Shown here piece by piece: positions 44,301-56,616 of a stretch of DNA of 64,000 nucleotides. The DNA is from Calycina herbarum. Taxonomy: Eukaryota; Ascomycota; Leotiomycetes; Helotiales; Pezizellaceae. Positions within the stretch are counted from its first letter, which is position 1. Each line of letters starts with the position of its first letter. The DNA is taken from contig LLEY01000127.1 of NCBI GenBank assembly GCA_001414485.1, positions 62,001 through 126,000 of the forward strand, read 5' to 3'. Under the pieces are notes generated by a model that was given only the letters and a program-made list of their open reading frames with translations, made no database searches and had not been told where the DNA came from. The translations under genes and the position numbers were made by a program.

Positions 44301-47300
44301 CGGATGTGCATCCATTCTGATCCCTCCAAGCACTCGCGTAGTGCACTATTCAAAGCCTTATGCCACATCAAAAGAATATTTTTGAAGCTGACTGAATTGC
44401 CCTCTTCCCCTTCGTAATCGAGGAGACCTTTTGGTGTCCCATCGCTATTCATGGATTTTGCAAATCCTGGCAAAGACTTGGTTTTACCCCATGCCTGTAG
44501 TTCGTAAATTGCAGCATGATTGTGCCAAAACTGAAGATCCGTGAGGACCAATTTGAGAAATCGGCCTAGGTTTTCAGCCTCCCGAACACTACAGGTAAAA
44601 ATGAGAGTTCGAAGGCGATTGGATTTGAAAATGCGCGTGTACAAAGAAAGTGTTCGGAAATGTGGAATTCCTTGGTCATGCAAGAATTTAATCATCCGAA
44701 AGGCAAAGTCTGCGTCGGTAGGTGAAAGAAGCAGTCGTGGAATGAGGCATCTCTCAAGAAACTCATCGCTAATATCATCCGGCTTTAGGGTAGGTGAGAA
44801 CCATTGCTCTTTGCCTTTGAGCAACCGAGCTTTATTGCGAGGGTATGCGTGGATCGCCTGGTTCATTTCGTCGTAAATCTTCTCTCGAGTTCCGGCCAAC
44901 GCCTTTCTGTTCTCGTCTCTCTTTGCTAAACCTACGCGACTCATATCGGATCGGTCGTTTATGGCCTGCTTCTCTTGATTCTGGATCTTTTTGATTTCTG
45001 CGCCATAAAGTAGATCTGGGGGACCCAGGTCACTCAAAGTCGCAGCCCAAAACTTGATGTAAAAATCGGGACTCAATGCAATCCAGGTATGATCTGGCAG
45101 AACTTGCTTGACAGACGTCAATATAGGATCCATAATATCATTGTAAGCGTTAGATACAGTCGCTGCTTCGTTGCCTGAAGTCGATGGGGAAGCGGCATCG
45201 GACATCTGGACATGGTTGTGGGCATTTTCTTCCAGCTTTACGTCTTCGCCGTTGGTCTTATTCGCCTCGTTCTCGTTCATTCCCACATCTCCATCGGCAT
45301 CAGTTTTCGGTGGTGTTTGACGAGCAGACTGAGAGTCTTTATTGTCACCATTCACAGCTTGCGCTGCAATTTGGGATATCCGAAAGGTAAGACTCTTGCG
45401 ACCAATTAGGAACGCCAGTCGAGGCTCAATACCAAATTCAGTCATCATCTCTGCAATTCCTGGTACCTGCTGATCGAACTCTTCAAATTCCAGGTTACTG
45501 CTCAGAAGATCCAAGTACTGAAACAACATCAGGTTTGTGTTGTCAATCATCGTTGCCAACAATTTGATATGGGCTTCCCCATCAGAGATACCATATATGG
45601 CCGATTGTCGATGCTGAGCAATGGATATCAAAAGTTGGCCTGCAAGCCTACTCTCGGTGAGAGCTCTGATCAATCTCTTGGCAGTCTTCTCCGACTGGTA
45701 GCGTTTGTCTTGAAGATTGGTGAGAGTCCAACGTCGAAGTGCTGGTCCACCTGTCATGGCCGAAAGTTGGGCATCGTTGAAATCAGTATCTGGAACAACT
45801 CCAGCCATTTGGCCAATAAGTTCTTTCAAGATAACCAAGTCGGTGGAGTTGCCTTTATAAAGCTCATTGTTGACGTACTGAACAATGGGTGAGAGATTCA
45901 TGATTGAGTATCGCTTGAAAACTTTGCCGGTAAATTTCGACAGTGCCAAAAGCCATTTGCTTGGGAGGAGAGCAAACTCCGCATTGTTTCGGTTCCTATC
46001 CTTGCCGCCCAATGAGCTCATGAGCGACCACACAAGAACATCGTAGCCAAGATCAGTAAAATACTTGGCGCATTCAACTACGGTCTCGGTAAGGTTGTCG
46101 TAGGCCTCGATCTGACCCAGGGCAACACCGAAAACAATGCCAGGTGATGCATAGGCTATCTTCGCTAGAGCTCTGGCCATGGGAGTTGTATTGTCTTTGC
46201 TGATTCGCTTCAACGTGCTTTGGGTCTGGATCTTTGTATGGGCAAACGCCTTTCTCATGGCTGGTAATCTTGAGATTTGTCCCTCGTACCATTCGGCATA
46301 AATTGAGTATCTGACAGATACTGGATAAAATCGAAGCATGTCGTAGACTTCATTGACAACAGCGGTGTTAGCTTTTGTCAAACTCAGAGCTGGCACGAGC
46401 AGTCTCTTGAGAAGATCTTGCCATCTTTCCAGATTTTGTGCTGTATTCTCTTGCGTGAGGCTCGTGACACCAATTCTGGCGAGTTTGGATAGCAACGTAG
46501 GATCCTTGCCAATATTGACGCCAGAGAAATTGAGAAGAGTGCTACAGAGTGTAAACACATCGTCTACACTTTGGCAAACGGGTATAATGTCGGCCCATTC
46601 TTCCCAATAGAACTTGTATGACAGGTTTTCACCAACATCATGTCTCTCAGGAAATGGCCATCGCAAGAGGTTTTTGGGCGTGGATTGGGTGAGGCGAAAT
46701 TGACCTTTTGGCATGCCACTTTGATCGGGGTCAACAAATTTCTTGGTGGGACAAGCCGGAGGCTGGGATGCAGTAGGGCGACTCAATTCGTAGACATCCT
46801 TGATGGAGTAGTTGAGAATGCGGTGGATAAGTGGATGCACTTCAGAATATAATTCAGCTATCCAAGGGAAGCGCCCCAGGATAAATAAGGATTCGGGAAT
46901 AGCGCCGACTGTGAGGAGGCAGACTAAAAGTTGGATTTTTTGGTCTACCGGTTCATCGAAGTCCTTGTCCTCCGCCTCACCTGGGGTTGTTGCGGCGGCG
47001 TCTGCTTTGGTTGTGGGAGCATCTCGTGTTCTACCACCATTCGGTAAAGTATCATCGGCAAGAGGGGCAGCGTTCGTTAATGCGTTAGATGCAGTGCCAC
47101 CACCTCTACTGGCCTTTTCATCCTCCGCAACCTTCTTTTCCCTTGCTTCTCGGACAGCAGGCATATCTTCATCGAGTGGGTACAGATGGGGGTATAGGTC
47201 TCTCAAGGAAATGAACCCAATTTTGATGAGCAAAGCGGCCAGGTAAATCAAATTCGCGGGCAGGTTTTCCCCTTTGTTGCGAGCCGTCGAGGCGTAATAG

Positions 47301-48727
47301 CGTAGTTTGAATCCCAGTAATTGCGCGGCAATGCGATTACCTGATGGTGGTAAGGTTCCAGTCTCCTCTATCCATTTTCGATCCGCATCCAATTCCACCT
47401 CCGACTCCCCCTTTTTATTGAGTATTCGCTTTTTGCTCTCTGAATCGACTGCTTTTCTGCCTCCGAGTTCAAAGAATGCATCTAGACCAAACTCGCGAGC
47501 ACGTGCCCAGAAGGCAGTGTCTCTCTGAATTCTATTAGATATAAATTTCTCGTCTTCCACGCCTGGGGGAGATACTGGTAAGTCAGAACCTGGTAATGCC
47601 CACTTTGGAAGTCCCTCCATTTCTGTGACACCACTTTGCAATGGGTTTTTCGGCCACCAGGAACTAACTCGAAGGAATTTAACGAAGAATTTGTACTGCT
47701 TGATCAAAAGCGCGGCGAAAACGTCCAATGTGATATCCAAAACTCGACCGACATCGAGATCAAAGGTACCGATCAATCCTTTGACTCTCTCAAATGCATC
47801 CTCGACGTGCTCGCTTGTTGCATAGTCGAGGAGCTGCGAGTTTCCTCCACTAGCCGTGAAGAGCTCGGTAGCCAGCTTCGAGTACCCCTCACTTTCCTCC
47901 CGCAGCAAATTGTAGTTTGCCTGTCGATATAAGAGATGGGTCGCCTGTCGAATACCAACACGAATGAAGGTGTCTCTGGTAAGTCCTAGGTCCTGAAGGA
48001 ATTGTGCGTCGAGTATTTGGCGCAAGACCTCCGGTGATATGCCCGTCGAAGCCGTAAACTGTCGAAAAGAAGTATTGAATGGCTTTGGTTCCGCATCGAA
48101 GCTCATGGATAGAGAATCTAGGAAAAGGGTTTGCGCATCGAATGAGCCAGATAGACCTGCAGCGGGAGCAGCGCTTGATCCTAGAATTTCCTTGACACAA
48201 TTTCCTCCATCGATGGGATCAATTCTGCCATCCAAGCTTGCTCGCGTGAGCTCTTGGAAAACCGAGGCGAGATCCATAGGGTCCTCATCTTGACGTGCCT
48301 GCGTGCCAGCAGCTATCACCTCCCGTCGACCACTCGTATGCCAGGAAGCAACTCGTTCGTCGGTGAGGAAGTCATAATCGAAGGGGACAACATCTCGCTT
48401 TACCACGGGGCTCGGAATGTCGTAGGTCGTCGCGGTTGGCGTTTGTGCAGTGCTACCTGGTCTCGTCGTGGGAGACATAGGTCCTGGAGTCGGTGTCGCT
48501 CTGGCAGATAGCGTGAGCTTGTTCGGGTTGTTGCGATCATCATTCCGATCATTCCTACCGCGCCCGCCTCTTCCTCCCTGGCCTCCCCTGCTTGGTCTTC
48601 TGTTTCCTCCCTCGCGCATCATCTCTGAAGCTCGATCATGTTGACCCAGATTCGTATTGCCTGGCCGATGGGGAGAAGGACGGTTCTCTCCCATATCACT
48701 CGCCCGCTTCCGCTTCGTAGGAGCCAT
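41345..48727 (-). CDS. THO2: THO complex subunit 2
   Basis: The largest THO/TREX subunit, which couples transcription elongation to mRNP packaging and nuclear export. Exons are 48727-44093, 44035-43923 and 43871-41345, with introns of 57 bp (GTAAGT...TCTAG) and 51 bp (GTCAGT...TTCTAG), giving about 2424 aa. The first 1545 residues are helical (for example GGRKAVDSESKKRILNKKGE, PIVQYVNNELYKGNSTDLVI, ALSPDFYIKFWAATLSDLG), matching THO2 N-terminal and central domains, with an acidic insert near 45,250. The last 840 residues are disordered, rich in Arg, Asp, Ser and Pro, with a run of nine or so prolines near 41,970 and RD/RS-like repeats, typical of fungal THO2 tails that bind nucleic acid. Length fits the family. 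The 51-bp intron is stopless and in frame. Confidence 0.93.
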
Positions 48728-49283
48728 CTCGGCCTCTATCGTCGGTTTCTCTCAAGCTCTGCGCACATGTAGCCTGGCAGGTAAGCTTGCCTGATACTGG
48801 TTGATTTGGGTTGTCGCAATGCGTGTTCGATTGGGGGTTGCGTATGTTTCGTGAGTCGAGATGGATCAAAATGTAGCAGAGACCAGCAACTTAACGAAAG
48901 AAAATTGAGCGGGGGGGAAAGTTGAAGGTGAAGACATCCAAGCTTGCAACCTCAAATTCATCCCGCGTCGCGTTGTTCCTTTGACTGATTCTGGGTGGAG
49001 CCTCAGGTATGTCAGGTTTCAAAGAGGACAAGCTAGCGGTGAATGTGGATCTGACAGCCTTGTCAAGTGTGGCTTGTGTATACCTCTTGCGCCACAGCTT
49101 AAGCTCCGATTCTCCGAGTGGCAGGGATTGGTACTTTTGTGAAAGATGACTGGACCTTGATGACGTTTTTTGGGCTATTCATTTTTCAAACTCCAAGCTC
49201 TTCACACATGTATGAACTGATTTGATTTTCTCCATTTCCCTCAGTCCATCAACTCCACGTTACTCAAGCATCGTCTCGTTGCA
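48728..49283. promoter_or_regulatory. Divergent promoter region THO2/MET2
   Basis: A 556-bp gap between the start codons of two divergently transcribed genes, so both promoters must lie here. No TATA box or factor site stands out. Confidence 0.55.
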
Positions 49284-50915
49284 ATGGATCCAGATCAGGG
49301 TGTGGCGGAAGCCAATGGGGCCAAGGTCGCAAAGTACGGTCAGTAGAAATCCCGCGACATTACCCCTCCAAAGCAAAGAACGACAACTGAATACGTCCAA
49401 GAAAGAACGCACCAACAACCCGAGAACCCTTTCGCCTCTTTAATCCCGAATCAGACCTTTGCCATCATTCCATCCTTTACTCTCGAATCCGGCGTCACTT
49501 TACAAAATGTGCCATTGGCGTACAGCACCAGGGGAAAGCTCTCTCCGAATGGCGACAATGCTATGGTGATCTGCCATGCCTTGACGGGCAGCGCAGACGT
49601 TAGTGACTGGTGGGGTCCATTGCTTGGAGGCGAGGGTCGGGCATTTGATATCTCGAGATTCTATGTCGTCTGTATGAACAGTCTGGGCAGTCCGTACGGT
49701 ACCGCCAGTCCGGTCACTGGCAAAGACGGAAACCCTGAAGGCGAGAGATACGGCCCGGAATTTCCACTGACAACCATTCGAGACGATGTCAAGTATGGAT
49801 CTACTCTACACTACTTAAGCTTTACACACTAACTAACAACATCTAGTCTACACAAACTGCTCCTGGACGATTTAGGTGTTCGACAGGTCGCCGCCGTTAT
49901 CGGAGGTTCGATGGGTGGGATGTTGGTATTGGAATGGGCGTACTTTGGAAAGGACTATGTGCGATCAATTGTGCCCATTGCAACCTCAAGTCGGCATAGT
50001 GCTTGGGGAATCAGTTGGGGCGAGGCACAGAGACAGAGCATATATGCCGATCCAAAATACGACGATGGTTATTATTCCTTTTCTGACCCTCCTTCAACAG
50101 GTCTGGGAGCAGCACGTATGTCGGCTTTGCTCACCTATCGAAGTCGAAACTCCTTTGAAGCACGATTTGGTAGAAACATCCCTGATGCATCAAAGAAGCA
50201 GTCAATAGGTGACCAACAACGACCTTCGACACCTTCTGAAGAACATGTGGCCATTCACAACGATGGTCATCGGTCAACAAGATCTCCAATATCTCGATCC
50301 GGTAGCTCGACCGCTATTTCAGCCAAAGCAAACAAGAATGGAGTTGATCCCTCAAATTTCGCGGATCCGCAATTCCACGGTTCCAGACCACCGACACCTT
50401 CAGAAAAACCGGTCATAAAGGAGACCAAGAGAGGAACATCAACCTATTTCTCAGCACAATCCTATCTCCGTTACCAAGGAGAGAAATTTGTTAAGCGTTT
50501 CGACAGCAATTGTTATATCGCCATAACCCGCAAACTCGACACTCACGATGTATCGCGATACCGGGTCTCCGCTGATTCCGAAAATCCGATTGCTGAAGCT
50601 CTCAGCCAAATCCAACAGCCGACTCTTGTGCTTGGAATTGAAAGCGACGGACTTTTCACATTTGACGAGCAAAAAGAAATCGCAGCCTCAATTCCAAATG
50701 CAAAGTTAAGAAAGATTGATTCTCCGGAAGGTCATGATGCTTTCTTGTTGCAATTTGAACAAGTCAACAGCCACATTTTGGAATTTTTGGCAGATGTGCT
50801 TCCTGATATCATGGGTGCACCTGGTATTGAAGGCGCGGAGGAAGAAGATAAAAAGGCAGGTGATGCGGCACAGGTTAGTGTTGTGTCTGAGGTGGATGAT
50901 ATTACCGCTTGGTAG
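49284..50915 (+). CDS. MET2: Homoserine O-acetyltransferase
   Basis: Transfers acetyl from acetyl-CoA to L-homoserine, the committed step to methionine in fungi. Exons are 49284-49338, 49402-49792 and 49847-50915, with introns of 63 and 54 bp (the latter with an ACTAAC branch site), giving 504 aa. The alpha/beta-hydrolase core shows GDNAMVICHALTGSADVSDW, LGSPYGTASP and the nucleophile elbow GGSMGGM with Ser at about 170. Also visible are WGISWGEAQRQSIYADPKY, a catalytic Asp in LVLGIESDGLF (about 414) and His in GHDAF (about 445). A low-complexity insert of about 90 residues (SIGDQQRPSTPSEEH...) sits between core and lid, as in other filamentous ascomycetes. It is intact. Confidence 0.95.
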
Positions 50916-51890
50916 AGTAGAAGCTTGAAAATATCAAGCTCCCAAAGAGATTATTTTGCGGTCCGGGGCGTATCCAATACGTGGTACGGAATGACACGTT
51001 CACAGCTTACATATGTTACGCAAGATACACAGCATCGGCATCAGCAACAGCACAGCCCTACGAGGTTACGAATCAATTTTCGGTTCTCGAATTTGTACGT
51101 TGCATGGATGATAGGGTGTTAAGGATAAATGGTAAGATGTCTTTAATTCCCGTTCCCGTTCCCGTTCTCGGTCTCGCTTGCATTTTATTAAGGGATTTTG
51201 AGATTTCATGGTGAATGCCAAGAGGAGGTGAGATGCCAAGGTTATCATTTTCCTTTTATCATTTTCCTTGATAAGGTCGCCGTTTTGCTTGTTACGAACA
51301 CATAGGAAATTCTGCTGTTGAAGAAGCTGTATAGAAGGTCAACGTTGGGCTGATAAGCCATTTTCTGCATGGTAACTGCCTCGCATTCCTCCCGCGGCGC
51401 GGACCGCGTGGTCAAAAAAATACCTTATGTTGGGGACTCAAGGACAATATCAACAGGCTACAGCTACAGTGCCTTCCCTCACAGGTTAAAATGCGCCCTC
51501 AAGGCTCCTTCCTGAGCCTCAGCCAAGGCGACCTGAAGACGAATTTAGTACAGCGTATTCGCTTGATAACATCTCACTTTCAGCCCTTCGTGCAGGTACA
51601 ATAGCACTGCATCTCCTATCCCTTTCGCATTGCATCCCGCAAACCGATGCTTGGAATATTTCTCCCCGCGAAGAATGACGTTTCCTAATCTCGATTCCAC
51701 GTATTAACCTATCGTTCCTTCCCGTCTTGTCCGAATACCGACCTCAAGCTGAACTCTTTACCTACAAAACGTTTCCTTTCTTCGGACAACGACATTGATA
51801 CTTATTAACCAACACATTCGTTAAAATCCTCAAACCTTGACCGTCGCAACCACTCAACAATTAGCACCAATCTCAGGAGAGGACTTCAAA
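50916..51890. other. MET2-ERG4 intergenic region
   Basis: No gene. It contains CCCGTT-type hexamers in tandem at about 51,148-51,166 and a doubled TTATCATTTTCC at about 51,243-51,270. Pyrimidine-rich sequence before 51,891 fits a fungal promoter and 5' leader. Confidence 0.5.
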
Positions 51891-53809
51891 ATGGAGTCTC
51901 TCATCCTCCCTTCCCCAGTCGACGTCCTCCACCACGCCTCTCCAGTCCCCGAAAAGGTCAACGACTCGACCACAAAACGCAAACGTCTCTCTTCCATTTC
52001 ATCAACTCGCGACTCTTCTATTAATTGGGGAAGAAGTCATCACCACGGCTCATGGATTCATTCTCTGGGTTGCTTGGGGGTGATGCTCCTTTCACCCCTC
52101 CTTGTGATATTTTACTTCATCACCCTCACCTCCTTCCAAGGATCCCTCTCATTATCCACCAAACTTCTTCTCGATATTGGACCCCTCTCTTTCTTCCGTC
52201 TCTATTTTCCTCAAGCCTCGCTCAAAGCTTCAATTGGTTATGTGGCATGGTTGTTCTTCCAAGCTGCGCTGTACCTGGGATTACCTGGTCGAATCAGCAC
52301 TGGCCAACTTACTCCCGCCGGGAATTTATTAAAGTATAAAACGAACGGCTTGTCTGCTTGGATCGTTACTCATGCTCTATTCTTCGGACTATCCTGGTAT
52401 GGGGTATTGGATCCAGCGATTTTGGCGAGGAATTGGGAAGGATTGTTGGTTGCTGCCAATGTGTGGGGGTTTCTGTTGACGGGTATTGCCTTCATGAAAG
52501 CAAACTTGAGTCCTACTCATGAGCAGGATAGGAAATTCAGTGGTAAGTTGGGATGTGTTGAGAGAGGGAATGAGAGAGCGGATGGTTGTGCCATGAGCGG
52601 ATTCAAGCTAACTTGTGAAATAGGGTCCATGTTGTATGACATGTACATGGGCATTGAGTTGAATCCGAGAATTGGCGATTATTTCGATTTCAAACTCTTT
52701 ACGAATGGGAGACCTGGAATTGTTGCTTGGACTCTCATGTATGTTACTGGAGTTTTCATAGTTCTCCTTTCCTCCAGAGCCTTGGTCTGTGGTGCTTCAC
52801 CCAGTCGACATGCCCTCTTTTCCTATCTCTTTTACTCTCTCCTTTTTGGAATACACCTCGGAATCTTTCTTATCCTACGGAATTTTGGACAACCTGGTAC
52901 CTCCGTTTACCGGGATATGAACGCTTCCAACCGCGTTTTCAAATATGGGTTGAAAATGAGACGTCACGTTTTTTGTCCCCCTTTCATTGTCTCAAGAAAG
53001 TCGAACCAGAATCTGGCAGCTTAAAAAACCCATTCTCACACTCCCAAGATTCCACGTTCCAGAAAATTTCTATTTCCATGTCCAAATAGACATTTGAGCA
53101 AAATTCAAACAATTACTGACATACTCCCAGCGACTTCTCCTTCATCGCCCACCAATACCAAACTTACGGCCATATCACAAACTCGATCCTCATTTCCACC
53201 CTCCTCCACACCATCTACGTCGTCGACTTCTTCATCAACGAAGACTGGTACCTCCGCACCATCGACATCTGCCACGACCACTTCGGCTTTTACCTCGCCT
53301 GGGGCTCCTCGGTCTGGCTCCCCTTCATGTACACCCTGCAAACGCAATATCTCTCCCGGAACCCGCATTCTCTCTCCACCCCCCTCGCTATTTTCATCAC
53401 AGTCCTTGGACTTTCGGGGTATGTCCTCTTTCGGGCGGTAAATCATCAAAAAGATCTTGCGAGACGAACGAAAGGGGAGTGTATGATTTGGGGGAAGAAA
53501 GCGAAGGTGCTGAGGGTTGGGTATAAAACTGGAGATGGGGAGACGCATGGGAGTCTACTGCTTGTTAGTGGGTTCTGGGGGTGGGCTAGGCATGTGAATT
53601 ATGCGGGGGATTTGGTGCTTAGTTTTGCTATGTGTGCCGCTGCTTCTGCGGGAGGGGATTTGTTGCCCTGGACCTATTTTGCTTTTATGGGAGTGCTGCT
53701 TGTGCATCGGTGTTGGAGGGATGAGGAGAGGTGTAGGGTTAAATATGGGGAGGGCTGGCGGACGTATTGTGGGGAGGTTAGGTGGGTTATATTTCCGGGG
53801 GTTTATTGA
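51891..53809 (+). CDS. ERG4: Delta(24(24(1)))-sterol reductase, last step of ergosterol synthesis
   Basis: An ER membrane enzyme that reduces the C24(28) double bond with NADPH. The start is ATG 51891. Exons are 51891-52542, 52624-52738 and 53131-53809 (481 aa), and the junctions read KFSGSMLYD and WTLIDFSFIAHQYQ. The hydrophobic helices and conserved blocks match the ERG4/ERG24 family: FYMGIELNPRIGD-like MGIELNPRIGDYFDFK, VDFFINEDWYLRTIDICHDH, FGFYLAWGSSVWLPFMY, GFWGWARHVNYAGD (NADPH side), and a C-terminal RCRVKYGEGWRTYC. Introns are 81 bp (stopless, in frame) and 392 bp (unusually long here, ending CTGAC...CCCAG). Downstream of MET2 in the same direction. Confidence 0.95.
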
Positions 53810-55132
53810 GAGTGTTTGGTGGTGAGGGGTTGGATGCAGGGGGATCTAGTTTGCAGTGTTTAGATCCTGGAGTTTTGATGGATGTTTCGGGCTTGCACCT
53901 TTTTCTTTTATACCTAGAGGTTAGATGGGTAGAGTGGGGGGTTTTACATTATAGAATAGGGGTATGATAGGTGAATAGATTGGTAATGACTTGAACGGAT
54001 AACATTTGGGAATTTCTTTTCTGTCTCTTCCTTTTCCCCCCTTCTTTTTTTTTTTTTTGCCATGGATCATGAATGTAGCAAGTTTAGATGGGTATGGTTG
54101 CGTTATACCGGCCCTAGAGAGAAAGTAATTTATCCTTACTTGAGATGGGAGGTAGATAATTGGGACCTAAGGCAGATTCAGTGATAGAAGGGATACTTCT
54201 TTACAAAGTGCTTTCTGGTTCTGGGGGATATTGAGCAGGGATTCGGGGCTATGATTGCTGGTGAGTGATAATGAGTGCATATTTTGAAGTAGCGGAATTG
54301 GTGTTCTTTGTTGTACAGAGGGTTAACTTCAAGCTTGAATTAAGTTGGATACTATTAAGAGAGCTAGACTTTCAAATTTCCTCTTAGTACACCCGCTGTT
54401 GTATAAATTACGCGAAAGGAGTTGGAAGAATCGGGAAACTTGATTTCTTCATTATTTGGGAATGCTTTAAGTTGTCTAAAAGTTTTCTGGGAAGTGGGTG
54501 TACGTGGGAGTCTTACTTGATCTTGTAACTACTGAAAAGTTGTAAAGGAGTAAGTAAGGTGTAAGAGATTTTGGAATTTTTACTGTTGTGGAATTTGAGT
54601 GGTTGATTGGGGGATGTTGCGGTACTATGTAAATTGTTACTAGGTATTTAGGGCGAGTGGCCTTCGACTAAATACAGTATAGCGCAACGCAAACATATTT
54701 AAACTAGCTAAATCGGCTGGGTCACTATTAATTAAACCGCTCTGCCTCGATTCATATTCTATTTGTATTTTTATGACCATGTTGTGCTAAGATATGCTTA
54801 CTTCAAAAGTTGATAGGGTCGCTAATTCAACCGGGTGGGAAGTAGGCCTGTTTATGGAATTGATAAATAATATTTATTTCTATTAATTGGTACTTAGATA
54901 TTTGCTACCTGTAGTATTTAGAAAATAGTTGTAGATATTTATGAGTAGTTTAATAAGAGAGAGAAACAACTAGACAGCTATTTTCCAGCGCACTTTGAAG
55001 TACTTTCTGCTCCTGAAATTTATGAATATATTCGTAGGGCTTGTATTCGTATGAATTAGCGATTATTGATGAATACCCGCCAGATACATATTCCCTGGTC
55101 AGAACTAGTCAGGAGCTACGTAAATATTAGTG
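53810..55132. other. Long non-coding stretch
   Basis: No supported gene. T-run at about 54,045-54,058. Composition drifts to AT-rich after 54,600, with some TpA excess, but it is not as depleted in CpA as the RIPped blocks. Confidence 0.5.
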
Positions 55133-55261
55133 CTATTGGTAGGTCATCTACAGACAGCCATCCTCGGCTAACCTGCCCTGCGAAGAAAAATCCCTATTGG
55201 TAGGTTACCTAACGATAGTCGACGATAATCAATCGGCTATTGGTAAGTTTGCTAACAATAG
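55133..55261. repeat. Three imperfect CTATTGGTARGT boxes
   Basis: Related 25-bp boxes at 55133-55157, 55194-55218 and 55237-55261 each begin CTATTGGTA. The last two end ACGATAG or ACAATAG and so form imperfect palindromes. They lie about 180-300 bp before the ATG at 55437, where promoter elements could be, but could also be repeat debris. Confidence 0.5.
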
Positions 55262-55436
55262 CCAACGAAAGAAGTTCTTACTAATTCGAACTTCTGCCTC
55301 ACATCGTCCACCTCAGCTCTCCATCTCCCTGACCTTGTTCCTCATACTCCCAAACAATCTGCGAACTTCTTCGCAAACAAGTTCTAATAATCGATCACCA
55401 CCTTTTCGTGCGCGCGCTCCAAACCATTTCTCTATC

Positions 55437-56104
55437 ATGGATTCTGGCTCCTTGTCAACGGTACGGTACGCGCGACCCGATCACGATCCAAATTCTCATT
55501 CTGCTGCCAGCTCTCCGCACACTCTCGATGAATCGGTACATCCGCAGGTCAGTTCATGGCTTGAGGAGCCATCCACAAGCCACCTTGTACACCCCAATAC
55601 TTGCCCCGAACCCCTCTCGATACTGTTGAAATTCGCGACCTATCGCCCTCTTCAGCAAATACAACATCCACCTCCAGTGACGAAAGCACCGGCGAAAACA
55701 CAAGCAGAAACAGAATCATCGCTAAAAAGGAAAGACTCGAGGAAGCAGGAATCGCTTCGCCTCTAGATGGTGGTAAACTCTCCGAAAAATATCCAGATTT
55801 CCGAAACCATGTAGTGAAGATATTCAATTCAATCCCTGAGTACGATGAAGACCTCTTATCACCCGTAAAAGCAGAGACTGGGCATAGAGCTGCTAGAAAC
55901 AAAATATCTCCCCATCTCAGCCAATCCGTCCTCAAGGACGACTTTCACCTGCAGTATGAGGCCTCTGACGAGCAATGGGCCCAATACAAACACCAACCGG
56001 GCCTAGTCAAAACTACTAAGTTCACTGATGCCGCTGTCTCGTTGGCGCTGGCGACCGCCCTGGTCAAGACTCGTCGCAATCGAATCATCAATCTCCCGAA
56101 ATAA
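55437..56104 (+). CDS. Hypothetical protein, splicing uncertain
   Basis: ATG 55437 starts a frame rich in Ser, Pro and charged residues (MDSGSLSTVRYARPDHDPNS). From about 55,590 the better frame is another one, reading SSDESTGENTSRNRIIAKKE, then FRNHVVKIFNSIPEYDEDLL and EQWAQYKHQPGLVKTTKF, to TAA 56104. A GTCAGT donor at 55549 exists, but no acceptor I tried joins the two frames cleanly with a normal intron length. The gene may have lost a base or have an undetected exon. No family is recognised; the protein would be largely disordered. Confidence 0.4.
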
Positions 56105-56406
56105 TTGCGAGAACGGACGAGCGGGTGAGGGTGGTAGGGGCGGAGAATTGATCACCGGGTGGGTCGGAATTTGTGCAGAAGATTTGGTGGTGGAGGGGCC
56201 AGAAGCGCTATACCGGTCGTTATCATCTTCATTTTAATACTAAGGAAGGGGGAAATGCGAACATGGCCTTTGCCTCGCGACCACCATCTGGGCGTCGGAC
56301 AGAAGAAATCTTTGGTGGTAGTGGAGCTATTTCAGTTGCATCAGTATCAACATGATAAAAAGCGAAAATGACTTACTATAGTATTCACACCGACTCAAAT
56401 TATCAT
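56105..56406. other. Short spacer
   Basis: Nothing recognisable. Confidence 0.3.
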
Positions 56407-56616
56407 TTACCTTACAACTGCAACAAGCTCCACTAAGCCATTGGCGCAACATCCACACTTTGGATCTTGGACGTAGCCTCGTTTGTATGCCTCCATTGCC
56501 TGAACATTGCGCGTGCTGCTATTGTAAGTATTGGTGATTTTCTTTCCAACTTTAATCTCAAGAGGACGAATCTCAGGAAGCTTCCGGATCAGTACCAGAG
56601 GACTCGGAATATTCAT
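56407..56616 (-). CDS. Possible fragment of a fungal cysteine-rich (DUF3716-like) protein
   Basis: A 69-codon minus frame from ATG 56616 with PEIRPLEIKVGKKI and a terminal CGCCANGLVELVAVV. In one fungal family such a Cx2C cluster opens a CxxC...C zinc-like module; the remaining cysteines are not found downstream. It ends at a GTAAAT that could be a donor, with no recognisable next exon. Weak call. Confidence 0.25.
   Translation of the reverse strand: MNIPSPLVLIRKLPEIRPLEIKVGKKITNTYNSSTRNVQAMEAYKRGYVQDPKCGCCANGLVELVAVVR

Noticed and set aside
51146..51170. CCCGTT hexamer run as a telomere-like repeat
   Set aside because: Only three or so units, not TTAGGG-like, and internal to a normal intergenic region.
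53105..53548. 147-codon minus-strand open frame
   Set aside because: Antisense to ERG4 exon 3, which has clear conserved motifs.
49284..53809. MET2 and ERG4 as a functional pair or cluster
   Set aside because: They are adjacent core genes of unrelated pathways; co-orientation alone is no evidence.
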